Below, piece after piece: positions 1 through 11,961 of a stretch of 64,000 bases of DNA. The notes beneath the pieces were generated by a model. The model was not told the DNA's origin. It saw only the letters and a program-made list of their open reading frames with translations, and ran no database searches. The stretch comes from Bryum argenteum (Eukaryota > Streptophyta > Bryopsida > Bryales > Bryaceae). Numbering within the stretch: the first letter of the stretch is position 1; every line of letters begins with the position of its first letter. The position numbers were made by a program, and so were the translations under genes. Location: the NCBI GenBank assembly GCA_037043015.1, contig CM073329.1, positions 3,364,648 to 3,428,647 of the forward strand. Direction: 5' to 3'.

Positions 1-1753
1 ACTACGGTAGAGAAGGCCTTCGATCGGTCAAGAATGCTTGGCTAAAACATGGTTATATGAGGCAAATGGTGAATGTTCAAGAATGTTGGCTTAAACATGG
101 TTATATGAGGCAAATGGTGAATGTGTTGAAGAAGAATTGAAGGCAATATTATACTTCTTGAGTGGTCTTGACTGATTGTAGTCTAAACACTTGAAGAAGA
201 AGTTTAGCGGAGAACTTCACTTTAAAAACCTATTGGTGAAGACAAGTTCACCAAATGGTGAGAACAATCCATGATGAAAAAACCGTATATTCTTACATGA
301 ACTTCGTATCAAAAGAGTTCAACACAAATTATGTACAAAGAATCCAAAATGTACATGTATGTATGAAAATTTACTTAAACTTCAAGTCAATTTATCTATG
401 ACTTGTATTGAGTGATCAAATGTTCATTATTTTTTCAATGTAATCACTTTATTTACTAAAATCAAAATCAAGGTTATAATATTTGTAATCTACCAAATGT
501 AAAAATCAATATACCTAAAAAGTATCACTACTTATGGGTCCATGATGTGATAGGAAGGTGCTACCACTTCATGTAAAAAATTCAGAGGGGGTTCCATCTC
601 TCCCAATCAAGAAGATTATGTTATTTCCCCACATGACTTTTCACAATGGCACAGTAGTCCTTTTCCTGTAGAGTCTGAAAAAAGTATGGCCAACTTGCAT
701 TAACACGCTTTAAATACCAAAAATAGTGATGATCCAACCTTATATTTAATTTGAGAATGAGTTCTCCGGAGGCTCAATTTCTTCTCCGGACAAGAGGCCG
801 GACAAGAAATTGGTCGTCCGGAGAACTCCATTTCCAAAAAGTGCTGCCACATGGGATGCCATGCCATTTTTTCGTCCATGAATAAAGTTCACCACCGGTG
901 GGTTCTTCACCTAGTCTAAACACTACCCGGTTAAGAGTTGCACTTTCGACCAATCACAATCAAGTATTACCCTTTATTTCATGACCGGTGGACTTCTCCA
1001 ACGTAGTGTAGACCGACCCTAAGAGAAGTCAGCCGAACTTTCACGAAAAGCACATACCGCTCTCACTAAAATGGTCAATCGAGAAAATGTCCACCGGTGC
1101 GCCACCTCCGGCTTCAGCAATGTACGAGCAAGGGTGCTTCGGAGTTGAACCCCCACCTTACAGAACCGAGATACTGACATCAAACCTGGCTGCGTTGATC
1201 CGGTAGGTGCCATTAGGCTACGCTTAGTCACTTGATGAAAAACGAATACTGCACTATCCCTCGGGAGAACCCACACTCTCGCAGACAATACACAGTTTTG
1301 CCTCCATGGATGTAACATAATCATCTCAAATAAGAGCACACGCAGGCACCCATTAACGGCGAGAAATTCAGCTAATTCTGCACTTCTATAAAGGTAGGAC
1401 CAGTGAACTTGGAACTTGAAAAAACCAGTCACAAAACGACAACATGGAGGGATGACATAACGAAAGATTCGCATACAGGTGGCACAACTTGGAGGTGTTA
1501 TCAATTAGTACAAGAAAGAAATAGCGCGGCCTTTAGTAGACAATAACCTGCTTGTATAATACAAGAAGAAAATAGGACGCAACAACAGAGAGAGCCACTA
1601 TGAACATTCTATCGCATAATAATTCATCAGTTATATTCATGTGATACAAATGGGAGGGGGGTTGACTGTCTACCATTTCAATTTGGCTCGTAAAATACCT
1701 GGAATAAAGGAAGACTCGGACTACTCCTCCACTCGGACTACTCCTCGGAGCAG
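1..1753. other. Left-edge noncoding DNA and probable PLD 3' UTR
   Basis: I see no convincing gene here. A 48-bp unit is directly duplicated at about 25-120 (the word catggttatatgagg occurs at 48 and again at 96). A 70-bp hairpin lies at 759-828. From about 1000 to 1753 the sequence is less AT-rich and lies directly 3' of the minus-strand PLD stop codon, so it is probably its 3' UTR. A 161-codon open frame on the minus strand at 1019-1504 shows no recognisable domain and I regard it as chance within that UTR. Confidence 0.5.
759..828. repeat. 70-bp hairpin (tiny foldback element)
   Basis: GAGTTCTCCGGA at 759-770 is the perfect reverse complement of TCCGGAGAACTC at 817-828. Further in, CAATTTCTTCTCCGG pairs imperfectly with CCGGACAAGAAATTG. 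The whole segment therefore folds into one long imperfect stem with a short loop. It could be a miniature foldback transposon or an mRNA hairpin. No target-site duplication was identified. Confidence 0.6.
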
Positions 1754-4700
1754 TCAGTGGAATATCTGCGACGAGGCGTAGTATTCACTTTCCTTGAACA
1801 CAGGCCTCAAATCCTCCTCCGCCATGAAACTGAGAGGGAAAAATACTAAGTGGCCATTAATGGCATCTATACAATTGTGATCAGGCTGTTGATCCTCGGG
1901 TGTTGCTGTTGCAGCAGCCACAGGAGACTTGCAGGTACCAATGCCCAGATCAATGGTGTTGTGGCCAATCTTGTCCTTCCGCAACGAGACGGTTTGACGA
2001 AGCACCGCACGAGACCGGATGGAGTCGTCAGGGATGGACCCAAACACATCCTTGTAGATGGCGGTGTTACTTCTGGCTCTTGCCATCCACAAGTCCTTGT
2101 ATGTGGAGTCGCAAACTGGGTCCCGGATGAGATTCGTTTCAGACGGACGCAAGCCCAGATGCTCGGCCCAGAGAGACACTCGCAACGAGTGAGCAAACCG
2201 GCCTGCATTCCACGCCTTCCCGTTCATGAACGACCTGATGAACTGGTTGTCCTCCAGCACCACTCCAAGCTCCGAGTCCCGGGACCCCAGCAGGCTCCTG
2301 TCGTTGATGTTGGCAGATCCGATGAGCACTGACCAGTCGTCCACTATCATGATCTTGCTGTGCACGTAAATCTGGCTGGTAGCTAATGGTCCAGACTCGT
2401 GGAGCTTCCCATGGGAGCGGAGTCCATAGAACGTGATGAAGTCTTCCGTTCGTTCCCCCAGCTCACTTGACAGGCGTTCCAAGAGTGAGTTTTTGCCCCT
2501 GCAGATGGTTCGGTACTGCCAATGCATGATGGCTCGCACTGAGGCGGCACCACCGTCATCAACCCCTCCTTGAAATCCCGGCAACAATGGGAGAACTATA
2601 ATCACCCGGAACACCCTGTGCTCCTTGTAAGCCCTCATTATGCGACTGTACAGAGCTTGAAGCACCCTGTTCGTGATCGTTTCGTCCCCTTCCAAGCCCG
2701 AAATAAAAAACTGATTCTCAATGTACACAAAATACTCCGCTTTCTCAATAAGTGAACAATAAGCTTCGTGGATGCTCCGTTCTTCGGATTGGCTTGTCCC
2801 TGCTGACCACTGGCCCACACTGCGAATAACTTGACATCGACACGAAGTTCGTGGCCCTACTTCTCCTATCGCGTCAATTTCACCTAACTCGTGCTCATCC
2901 ACGTCCCACCACTCGGATCTGGAACCGGACTTCCGCGAACGAGACGGTCTCTTCGGCCGACCGGTACTCTTGCGCCTTGGCTCATCTAATATCACTGGAT
3001 CTCCCACAAACGCTTGCATGGGAACATCTGACAACAACGCCCTCTCCTCGTCGTTGGATGGACCGTGTGGGCTTCGCAAGGGTGACAGACCGATGAAGGC
3101 TCGTTGTATTCCCTGCACGAGTTCTGTGCTCGCATGACGCGCAACCTGCACAATCTCTGTGCCGGAAATGCTGGATTGACGAACGCTTTCGTTGATTTCA
3201 CCCGCCACAGCTTCACCCTCTAGATCAGTCGGATCTTTCGGGAGCAGTAAAGGGATGTCGGAGTACGATGACCGCCCTGAAGTTGACTGCTCTTGTGCAG
3301 CAGATGATTGCCTCAGAAGCTCGTTCTCGGCCTCCACCTTTGCTTCAATTTCCTCATTCCCTGATTCCAGAAACAGTATCAACTCGCACCATCAATACCG
3401 ACGAGAGAAAAAGCTAATGTACGAGACAGTGACTAATTGAGAACGACGGCACCTCCGAACACTCCAACTACAAGAAGTAGCACATCGAGAAGACATTTTA
3501 CCTGTGAGGTAGTGAGGAATGACCATGTGATGCTGAGGCAGAAGTAGCGGTATAGTATTCTCGTTGGGAGCCTTACTGCGCTTTGCATAGTTCCACCTCT
3601 GGACAAAATGCCGGGCGACATCGCGACAAGGAGGCCCCCAAAGAGCACACTGAACATCATGCCAGGGCATGCGTGGAACCTTTTGCCGATCCAATTCATC
3701 CTTCATTGTATCCTCCCACGAATTAGGCTCTGATTCTCTTGGGTTATAGTAATCTTTTCCCGGCCAGATGGAGCTGGGGTGGTCGGAAACTCGATGGTCA
3801 GGAGAATCATAACGGCCAAAACACAAATCCAGCCCTCCGAGGAAACAGACGTGGTGATCAACTATAACGAATTTTTCATGGTGCGACCATAGATACACCC
3901 CCGAGGAAAAATGATCAGGAAAACGAAGGACCTTGATGTTTTCATGGAGCTTAAGCAACCTTTGCTTCGTATAGTTGCTGTTGATCTTCAACGCCAGTGC
4001 CACTTCCTTGTACAACAAAATGCAAATCTGAACTCCCATCTTTGCTTTGGCTTCCAGGAGATGGTCCAGCCGAGAAGCTTCATTGCTGCTAAACGGTCGT
4101 CTAAGGTAGAGGTCTGGACAAAGCCACCAGCCTGCAATAAAAATCTCGGACCTGGCGTTCTCGATCGCTGTTGCAATAGCTTCGAACGCAGCTTTTCCGT
4201 CTACAAACCACTGCGCTTCGCTACCATCGGAGAAACCTCGAGGTGGTGCGAAAGAGCCAAACCTATGAGGATGACACCATCCCTCTGGAGGCCTTAAACC
4301 TGCATCGTTGATGTTTGCAACCCAGTCTTTAGCTCGGTTTGCCCGTTGGGTTCGGATTCTAACAGACCTGGTTCCACACGTCACCATGAAGCTAAACCGC
4401 AAAGGGTTTCGCTCCTTGTTTAACCGCGCCAACGCTATCAAACCCTCTGTTGCCCCACGATCCACGGGGGGCAGAACATCAAACACAATGATGTCAAGAG
4501 GCTTAGCATCAAAAGGATCTCCAAGGATAGCAAGGAATCCTGGTTTCAGCACAGCCCAAACCCGTTGCCAATTGGAATCGCAACAGCAGGACGACTTCAA
4601 GCAAGCAAAGCAACCACTATTCTTCGAATAGTCCGGCAAGTGCTGAACCGAGACGAAACCCTCATGTAGCTTTGGACCATACTCCGGTGCAAACGAGAGC

Positions 4701-5275
4701 TTTGAAACCTCCAGAAAACGACAGACTTCCCGAGAGTTCACAATATCTAAATCGTCCAAAAAATGTTTTAGGTATTCCTGCATGGCCCCTTGAGCCCTGT
4801 TCGTGATCGTAGGTAAGCGTCCCAAGGCTGGCCGCATGACAGGCAACGCAGCTTTGGAAGGGATGTCTCTTCTGGTTGTGGAAGGAACCTCATCTTGCTC
4901 AGCCTCCTCCTCTTCCTGCAAGTTGATTCCCGTATGTTCGCCTATACCTAAGCTCTGAAACCACTCTCGAGCCGCCTCTTGCTTCTCGTGAAGATCCTCT
5001 ACCAGCGCCCGGAATTTCAACGCACTGTGAAGAGAAAAAACCTGCGTAGCTTTCTTCACAAGCCGCCATTTGAACTGCCGATACTCAAAGTCTATGGTGT
5101 AGATCAGCTGGAACGCCGTCCCTTCTGACCTGAAAACGCTCACCACGGTTGCCACAGGAGGCTCTTTGAATATAGGGTCCTCCTCCATAAGCATTCGTGG
5201 AGGAGAAGCAATTCCTCTCGGTGGCGAGGCTTCCATCTGCGTATACTGGAACCCCTGCCCCAGCTCCTCTTCCAT
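1754..5275 (-). CDS. PLDZETA: Phospholipase D zeta (PX-PH-PLD), two exons
   Basis: The product hydrolyses phosphatidylcholine to phosphatidic acid and choline at membranes; plant zeta-type PLDs act in vesicle traffic, auxin response and phosphate-starvation lipid remodelling. Exon 1 is 5275-3502 and exon 2 is 3360-1754, joined in frame (TAC CTC ACA G|GG AAT GAG) to give 1126 aa, close to the roughly 1050-1100 aa of Arabidopsis PLD zeta. A PX domain (about residues 40-200) and a PH domain (about 205-335) replace the C2 domain of other plant PLDs. Both catalytic HKD motifs are intact: HHEKFVIVD near 465-473 and HSKIMIVDD near 925-933. The C-terminus (EDLRPVFKESEYYASSQIFH) has the conserved zeta ending. 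The start is the ATG at 5275 (MEEELGQGF). Possession of a single coding intron is odd for a family that is heavily split in flowering plants. Confidence 0.95.
3361..3501 (-). other. The single PLD zeta coding intron
   Basis: This 141-bp intron starts with GTAAAATG (reading from 3501) and ends with GGAATCAG before 3360. It falls between the segment ending MVIPHYLTG and the linker NEEIEAKVEAENEL, after the first HKD motif. Reading through it would bring stop codons, so splicing is required. Confidence 0.85.
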
Positions 5276-6847
5276 TCCATCGAGGTCCCTATCCTTCGCC
5301 AGCTTCTCCTCTGAGTTTCTTCCAGTTGATCACCTGCAGCTTACATGCTCTTTCAAGTTACCAAACACCCCTCGAATGTGACAAAGGTCGGAACAAACTG
5401 AGCTCAAAGTTAGTCCAAGGACGTTCTAAATACTTAAAACAAAAACTTCGTTAGGAGTTCTGCTAAAAAATTCAAAAGTCATGGCAGGAAAATGTCTCGA
5501 GTCTAGCGGTCCTTACAAACTAGACAATTTCATGAACTTGCTTCCAATTCCGTTACAACAGTGTGGACTTCTTCAGGAGAATCTTAGGGGTTTGTGATAA
5601 TGATTCCATTGACGACCTTGAAACTCTCGCTTCCAGAAACACAAAAGCAAAGAAATTATTCTCCAATTCAAAAAACCAATCATACCTTGAAGATAAAAAC
5701 CGTTTCTCCTGTTTCTCGATGTAGTAAAAGCTTCACACCAACAGCTCGCATCCTCCGTCAAAAATTGTCACAATGAGCACCGTAAAGGATGTTGTGATAT
5801 AGCCAAGCTCCTCACGGAACATCTCCGTCGACCATGACCTCTAGGACCGGGAGGAATGCCCACTCTGAAATTGCTCCGAACTCTCATGAAATTGCATAAC
5901 CCCGGCCCCGCCAATTGCTCAATCTTCACTCCCGAGATATTTGCCATAAATTTCACGATCGGATCCCAACAACCAGCTTGCGATCATAGATAAAAAAATT
6001 CAGCTCGATATATAAACGCTGTAAACCACAAAAAGATTGAGACTCTATCCACAAAGCTACAAAGCATTCAAAATCTAAGCAGCTTGTGATCACCAAACCC
6101 TAAACCAGACTAAATCAAGCTACGTAGCGGAATGAAACAAAAAAGAAACTCCAACAATCTCACTCTCATCAAATTAGTTAGAGAATCCGGGAATTCAAAG
6201 CTCACAAACGACTTAAATACTTCATTCAACCAGATTACGATGCTCACATACAAAAAGTACTGCTTCGCGCGTTGATTCGTTTCGATTCTACACTCGGCGT
6301 ATCGATCCTGACCAAAGAAGCAAAAGGTGGATATTCCAAGTTTTTAAACGGAATGAAGGCTAAAAGGATTGGATTTCAACGCTTCGGCTGCCATAAGTTC
6401 GCGATTTTGAGAGCAGGAATAATGGAGCTAAAGACTGACCTGATCGGAGACAGACAATGGATGGAAAGCGCATCGAGTCAGAGGAGGAAAGGCTTGAGAA
6501 AATTGGAATTTCGGAGCAAGTAGGGCATGATGGAGACGGTGCTACAAGAGCCACTGCCTGCAAAAGTGCGTGAATTGCCGTAGCATGCAAGGCTGCAGCA
6601 CATGACTTCGTCTGAAAATGAACGACCGTTGCTTGTGTTCGTCAAAATGTTGCCGGTTTCGTCAGAATCTAGACGGAAAGTGATCGTCGTCGTTTTCTCC
6701 TGGACGAACAGTGCTTGTTTTCTGGCGAGCCGTCGAAATGGACGACCCTTGTACTACGAGCACGTTAAAGATATGCTTCGGAAGATATTCTCTTGAGTGA
6801 GAATTTGAGAATAGTATCTTTTTAGTTTGAGCACTTCTTACTTCATA
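5276..6847. promoter_or_regulatory. PLD zeta 5' leader and upstream region
   Basis: No other gene is recognised in this stretch. A possible 5'-leader intron donor on the minus strand (GCAG|GTGATC) lies near 5334. A telo-box word AAACCCTAA sits at 6095-6103. From about 6240 to 6800 the base composition is more balanced and the sequence may hold the promoter and first noncoding exon. The small open frames seen here on both strands look like chance. Confidence 0.4.
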
Positions 6848-8849
6848 CTCCCTCCGTCTCAATAAAAACACCATGATTTACTAAAAATGATTGATTTTTC
6901 TGATGGTCTAAATTTCTCCTTGATATAGTTAGATATGATTTGAGACTACATATTCATTACTGTTTTCCAATTATTTTTGTCATCATTCAATGTATGAAAT
7001 GGGGTTTCTCTCCAACCTACGTGATTTTTTTTTTACAAAGTCAATAAGTTTGTAATTTTTCTGAACTCATGGAAACAAAATTCATCAAAAAAGAAATCTC
7101 GGCTCAATTGGTAGCCTTGCAATGGTGAAAATCACCATACATTTTACAAAGGAAATATAGTCCAAAACAAGACCCCATGCTTTATCTTCTATATATCTTT
7201 GATTGGGTTGAAGTTTCTACCACCAACACTAGATCATAGGTGGAATCCTTTCCAAAAATAAAGTCAACATCCAGCAGTAGATGAATGAAGCAGAGCTTTT
7301 TTGAAACCATCCATTTTTTTACTTTTTTCGTTGTAGGAACTTCATTGCAAATCCAATATCAAAGTTATCTGGATTAAAAAACTCCCAAATACAAATTTGT
7401 TGAGATGCATCTAAAGATGATACATATGTAAGAAAAGTTCATAAAAAACTTATAAAAAACACTCTTTTTTTTTCTATTTCACATAATTGGCTAGTAATGG
7501 TAAAACATGCAAAATGTTTGAAAACCCAAAAACAAAAGCTACCTTCACTTCAATACAAGCCCTTTATTCATATTTAATTGAATCAATTTGCAAAATTGAT
7601 CACACAAACGAGACTTCATTTGTGACCCAACCCATGGCAAGTGATTTCGTCAGAAACCGAGTCCGGATGAAGAAGTTATGACTCTTCAAAGTTTCTATCC
7701 TTCATCCAAAATGTTGTTTTTTAACATTTGGGACGTGTAGGGGTTAAAACTTAAAAGCAAGTAAATGAGTTTTAAAGTTTACAATAGATAGACTGCATTA
7801 TTTATAAGGCTACATTTTGTTGACATTTCTTTGAGGTTTAGAAAATGGACTTATTGCAAAAATTCAATAAACCTTGTATTTTCCTTTACACGTGAATTTT
7901 GTTATCATAAACTCTCAGTCCCAATCCTTGTTCCAAACCCTTGCTAAAATGCTCCATATCCCAAATTCAATCATGACCCCCTCCTTTCCACATCCATGTC
8001 CATATTCCCCTCTCGTCCCCTTTTTACTCATTCCTATCTTCTTCTCGTACTCCATACTTGCTCTTGTTTCTTGTTCCTACCTTCTTCCCCTACCCCACAC
8101 TTGTTCTTGTTTAAGAGAGTCCACCAAGATAGAAAGGCCGTAAGGCTTTTAAATTTAAATTTGTGTCAATTTTTAGAATTAGGTTAGTTTTATAACTTCA
8201 CCTAACACCTAAAACCATAAATACCTTAAACTTTCATAACTCCATAGTTGTACGTCCAATTTGCAATTTGATTAATGCCTAAGTATACAATCACAAGACT
8301 TTGCGCATCAGACTAATGAAACCACTTCTACATCCGTTGGCCAGTTGAACCCTAAGATCCCATTCATAAGACAATCAAACAAATGATAGTGTTCTTCTTG
8401 TAAAGTGCAATGCATGACACATGAGTTTTTTGTCTTTCTCTTGTGAAAACATGCATTTCAAAACAACAACAATTGGAATGAACATATTTAGAAAAAAAAT
8501 CTTCAAAATGCATTGAATTTGAACGGTTCATCTTAGACTTGAAACTCAAAATTTCTAGATTAAGATTTTAAGATTGTAATTTGGCTTTGCACAAATACCT
8601 TGATTTTTTTTTAAAATTTGTCTCATAACAATACCGTGATTTCACTTTAAGAGGGGTTCATTGAGCATGATAGCATTGTATTTCACTCCAATTCATCAAT
8701 AAAATTCATTCCTTGCAAGTAAACTTTATCATGACACACCTGATTGGACATTACTAAGCACTCACGAAGTGTCTGGGCATCATAACTAGCATTGACTTTA
8801 AAACTACCAAATTAAGCAAATCATGGTATTTTTCTTAAGAAGGAAGGAG
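6848..8849. mobile_element. 2.0-kb mariner/Stowaway-like non-autonomous element
   Basis: The left end, after TA at 6846-6847, reads CTCCCTCCGTCTCAATAAAA, the classic Stowaway/Tc1-mariner terminal word of plants. The right end is the reverse complement (reading inward: CTCCTTCCTTCTTAAGAAAA), followed by TA at 8850-8851. The two ends match imperfectly over about 45 bp, both continuing to a shared ACCATGATTT-type stretch. No transposase frame is present, so this is a long non-autonomous derivative. It contains a diverged copy of the R repeat at 7087-7736, which may be a nested insertion. Inference: dead or passively mobilised. Confidence 0.7.
7087..7736 (-). repeat. Diverged copy of the R repeat body
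   Basis: Segments such as gcatctaaagat, tggtaaaacatgc and gacccaaccca occur in the same order and spacing as in the inverted copy at 49335-49895. Many substitutions separate them, so this is an old copy. It lacks the CG-rich head found on the copies at 46-50 kb. The short 64-codon open frame at 7487-7681 lies inside it and is not a gene. Confidence 0.6.
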
Positions 8850-9742
8850 TATGTGTTACACATATGTAATGAACTAAAGTATGAGTGGAGTTCATAGTTC
8901 AACGAACGATGTCCATTCAAGGATATCGTTCGTGAAAGGACGAAACCCTAGCTTTCGTTGGATGTAACGTTTGCCGTGGGCAACGCCATAGCCAAGCAAG
9001 CCCATCACCATGGTATACCTCTCGTGAAGGCTCGGTGATCGCAATTTGCCGCGAATTGACATTGCGCGCCCCACTCGCCGATTGCCAATTCAGGTCAGTG
9101 CCCGTTCGTCGCTCTTTGCTCCGAGAATCTCTTAAATTCCCGTGATTCTCGATGGAAGAACACTTTGTTGATTCTTCATGATTCTTCAGAGCCAACTACA
9201 ACCTAGACAGCCTCAGAATTGAATTCGTAATTTGATATTGTTGATTATCCAGGTCGGTTACTCTTTTGTCAATGAATTCTACGTGAAGAGCTGCACTGAA
9301 ATTGATGCGCTTGTTCAAGAGTGACCAGATTGTAGTTTCTCTTACATTTGGCGTAAAGCTTGGGACGTGAGTAGTAGCTTTGAATACGCAGATTAGGTCT
9401 TGTGTCACAGATGATTCGTCATGAAAAAGTTACAGAATTTACGATCACTAAGAAATTTGCCTTTCGCGAAGACTCATGTTTTAAGTATTTTTGAATTCCT
9501 GTAGTTGGATGAAGTAGTCCCTAGTTAAAATTGAGCTTTGTTACGATCTTGATATCGAGCTTTGTGATGATTGATTAATATTGAGCTCTCTGTTGAAATT
9601 GAGCTTTGTGTTGATCAACAAGAATGAGCGTTGTGTTGATAGACTGAAATGGAGCTCTGTGTTCACAGCTGCAGGTTGTGGTGAGCATTTGTGAAGGAGC
9701 CAATTTATTATCAAAACTCGCAATCAAGCTCTGTCGCGAATC
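8850..9742 (+). promoter_or_regulatory. Upstream region of the plastid membrane-protein gene
   Basis: A small inverted repeat (cgaacgat ... atcgttcg, about 8902-8934) and a telo-box AAACCCTAG at 8943-8951 lie near the likely transcription start of the gene at 9743. From 9528 to 9665 a unit of about 35 bp containing ttgagctttgtgttgat is repeated four to five times imperfectly, probably in the 5' leader. No protein-coding frame is recognised. Confidence 0.45.
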
Positions 9743-10372
9743 ATGGAAGCAGCGAGTGTTTTGTCGAACTGCTGCCCTTCGAAGTCACAGCATTTATCCA
9801 GTGTACGCCAATGCTGCTCGTTGATATTGAAACCCCGACATGAGAATCTGAGGGTGAGGAGAGACACAGTGGTGGTGATGCGATGGGGAGGAGGAGGATC
9901 AGACAAGGGGGACGAGGGTGAGCGACCAGAAACACTATTTATGCGAGAGCTTGCGAAGCGGAAAAAACTAGGTCAAGACCTGGGGATCAAGGAAACCGAC
10001 ACCAAAACAAAAGAGGAGGAGTCATCAGAGAAGAAGACACAGCCTATTAAAGACGAGAGGGACACAACCGATCAAAGGAAGCGCTCCATGGCTCTCAACA
10101 GCGAAGGGCTGGATGGATTGGTGCCCAGAGGAACGGAGCTTGTGAAGCTCGGGGGCTCCTTCTGGCTGTCTTTGTGGCCACTTATCATAGCCAGCGTCTT
10201 GGCATTTGGAGCTGCTTACTTGTACTTCGGCCCTGCCTTTGTGCACACCGGCGCTCGCACCAGCCCGCCCCCGTATGTCGACCCTTACCAGTTGCTGGAA
10301 TCAGAGCAGCTGCCTTCCACGGTCGGCCCCAACCGAGTCCCCTTCAATACATACCAAGCGCCTCAATATTAG
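9743..10372 (+). CDS. Probable plastid single-pass membrane protein
   Basis: A 209-aa intronless frame starts at the ATG at 9743. The first roughly 45 residues are rich in Ser, Cys, Arg and hydroxylated residues with almost no acid, as in a chloroplast transit peptide; a twin-arginine stretch (LRVRRDTVVVMRW) ends that part. A Gly-rich then strongly charged Lys/Glu stromal-type segment follows (about 50-115). A single hydrophobic helix (FWLSLWPLIIASVLAFGAAY, about 139-158) comes next, then a Pro/Tyr-rich tail. I infer a thylakoid or envelope membrane protein. The conserved-looking motif PRGTELVKLGG just before the helix suggests a real plant family, but I do not recognise its name with certainty and assign no reaction. 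Confidence 0.75.
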   Translation: MEAASVLSNCCPSKSQHLSSVRQCCSLILKPRHENLRVRRDTVVVMRWGGGGSDKGDEGERPETLFMRELAKRKKLGQDLGIKETDTKTKEEESSEKKTQPIKDERDTTDQRKRSMALNSEGLDGLVPRGTELVKLGGSFWLSLWPLIIASVLAFGAAYLYFGPAFVHTGARTSPPPYVDPYQLLESEQLPSTVGPNRVPFNTYQAPQY

Positions 10373-11961
10373 TGCTCGTGCTTTAGTCTCTCTGTATATG
10401 CTGTATTCATTAGTAGGTTCATTGCTTGGTGGATCGATTGTCACGAGATGTTGCTGAGTATTCGAGGCACCAATTTTGTACATTCCTTGGACCTGATCCA
10501 CCATGTCAGCTTGATACCTTTGTGCACATTACATTCATTGAATACGAGGTTAGTGCTTGTATTCTCAATCGTTCCCTGCAAGTGATGTTTGCCTGATACT
10601 CCATGGCAGCTTACTGTTCATAGCTCTTAAAGAGTTGGTTGTTGGGTTTGAAGCTGTGTTTTAATCGTTGCTTGATGCCTTGGAGTTCGATGGTATTCTT
10701 GTAGAGAGGATTCTGATGCTTCAGGGTACGTAATTGTTCTAATTGGGTGCAGTAGGGGAACCAATTGTGTGCAAATTTCTTGTGCACTGAAGTGCTATGA
10801 CTGTGGGTCCAGATGCGCATAGTTTTCAAAATTAATTTGAAACCATGTGCGTTCGGGCTTGACGAACTCTGCTTGCTCGCTGTCTGGTGTCTATTCCCTC
10901 CTCATTTTGGTTCCCAAGCATATGAGTTAACAAGTATAGTAGCGACCTCACGACCTTGGTCTACAGCCTCTCAACATTGAAATTTTTACATCTGTGGAAA
11001 ATCCGCATTTATTTGTCATCGAACATAGCTGTAGTAGTGTCTGTCTGGGTGTCATCTGCAGAGAGTTCGCAGTCGCTTGGAAATCGCCTTGCAGAAGGAG
11101 GACCAACTTTTGCACATCATTGCATGCATGAACCTCCCACCGTAGTATATGGGAATAAGTATTTCATGACCAGCATACCCGCTCGATTATGCCTCCCATA
11201 GCAGCATATTGGAATGAGTAGTTCGTACTATCATGCGCGCGTAATGTGTGCACCTGATTGCTCTTTGAACCATGAATCCAGGCGTCAGTTCGTAGTTTCG
11301 CCCCTGCTCGGATATGGCTCCGAACTCAGTGCTCATACCCCCAAGTGAAAGTAGAGCATATGCTTCTCGATTCATGTATAGCGATTTGACCAAGTTATGA
11401 CCAAAGGAAGTTTTGTGCTCTCTAGCTGCTCATATAGTATACTTGCCATGTGCTGTGCATCCGTGTGATTTTTGAAAACACAATCAAACTTAAGATTTTT
11501 GTAACAAGCCAGAGGTAGTACAAAGGGGGATAATTTTATTCAAATGTTGCAAGCAACAACAGCTACAAAAAGGCAGAGCTCCAAAGTAGAAGCAGCAGTA
11601 CAATAAAGTAAAATTGCAACTTGTTGCACAGGAAAAAACAACATGCGCATTATAACTTCCTCAAATAACACACAAACTCTTCCATTTGTGCTCGTAATCC
11701 GCAAGGCAATGCCACATCCTACTACCCTAAGGGAGAAAACAACCACGATTACCGTGGTAATGCACCAAAAGAACTCACAAAACTCTCAAGCTCAGCACTT
11801 AAGCACTACTGCCACTGCTACCAACCAAACCTTCACACTCACTTCAAAGCTCCCCAGGGGGTTTGACAGAGCGCTAGCTGCTGATTTTGATGATATCTAC
11901 AATTCTGAAATTAGAATGGGAATGGGAATGGGGGCTGTTTGATCCGGAACTCAGGCGGGTT
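10373..11961. other. Convergent 3' region between two genes
   Basis: This holds the 3' UTR of the + gene ending at 10372 and, towards the right, the likely 3' UTR of the minus-strand MEI2-like gene. I find no conserved frame. Several 60-100-codon frames on both strands (for example 10956-11201 and 11643-11942) lack domain features and splice context. Confidence 0.5.

Noticed and set aside
1019-1504. 161-codon open frame on the minus strand
   Set aside because: No recognisable domain, and it lies just 3' of PLD zeta where UTR is expected.
1850-2332. 160-codon + strand frame
   Set aside because: Shadow on the opposite strand of PLD zeta exon 2.
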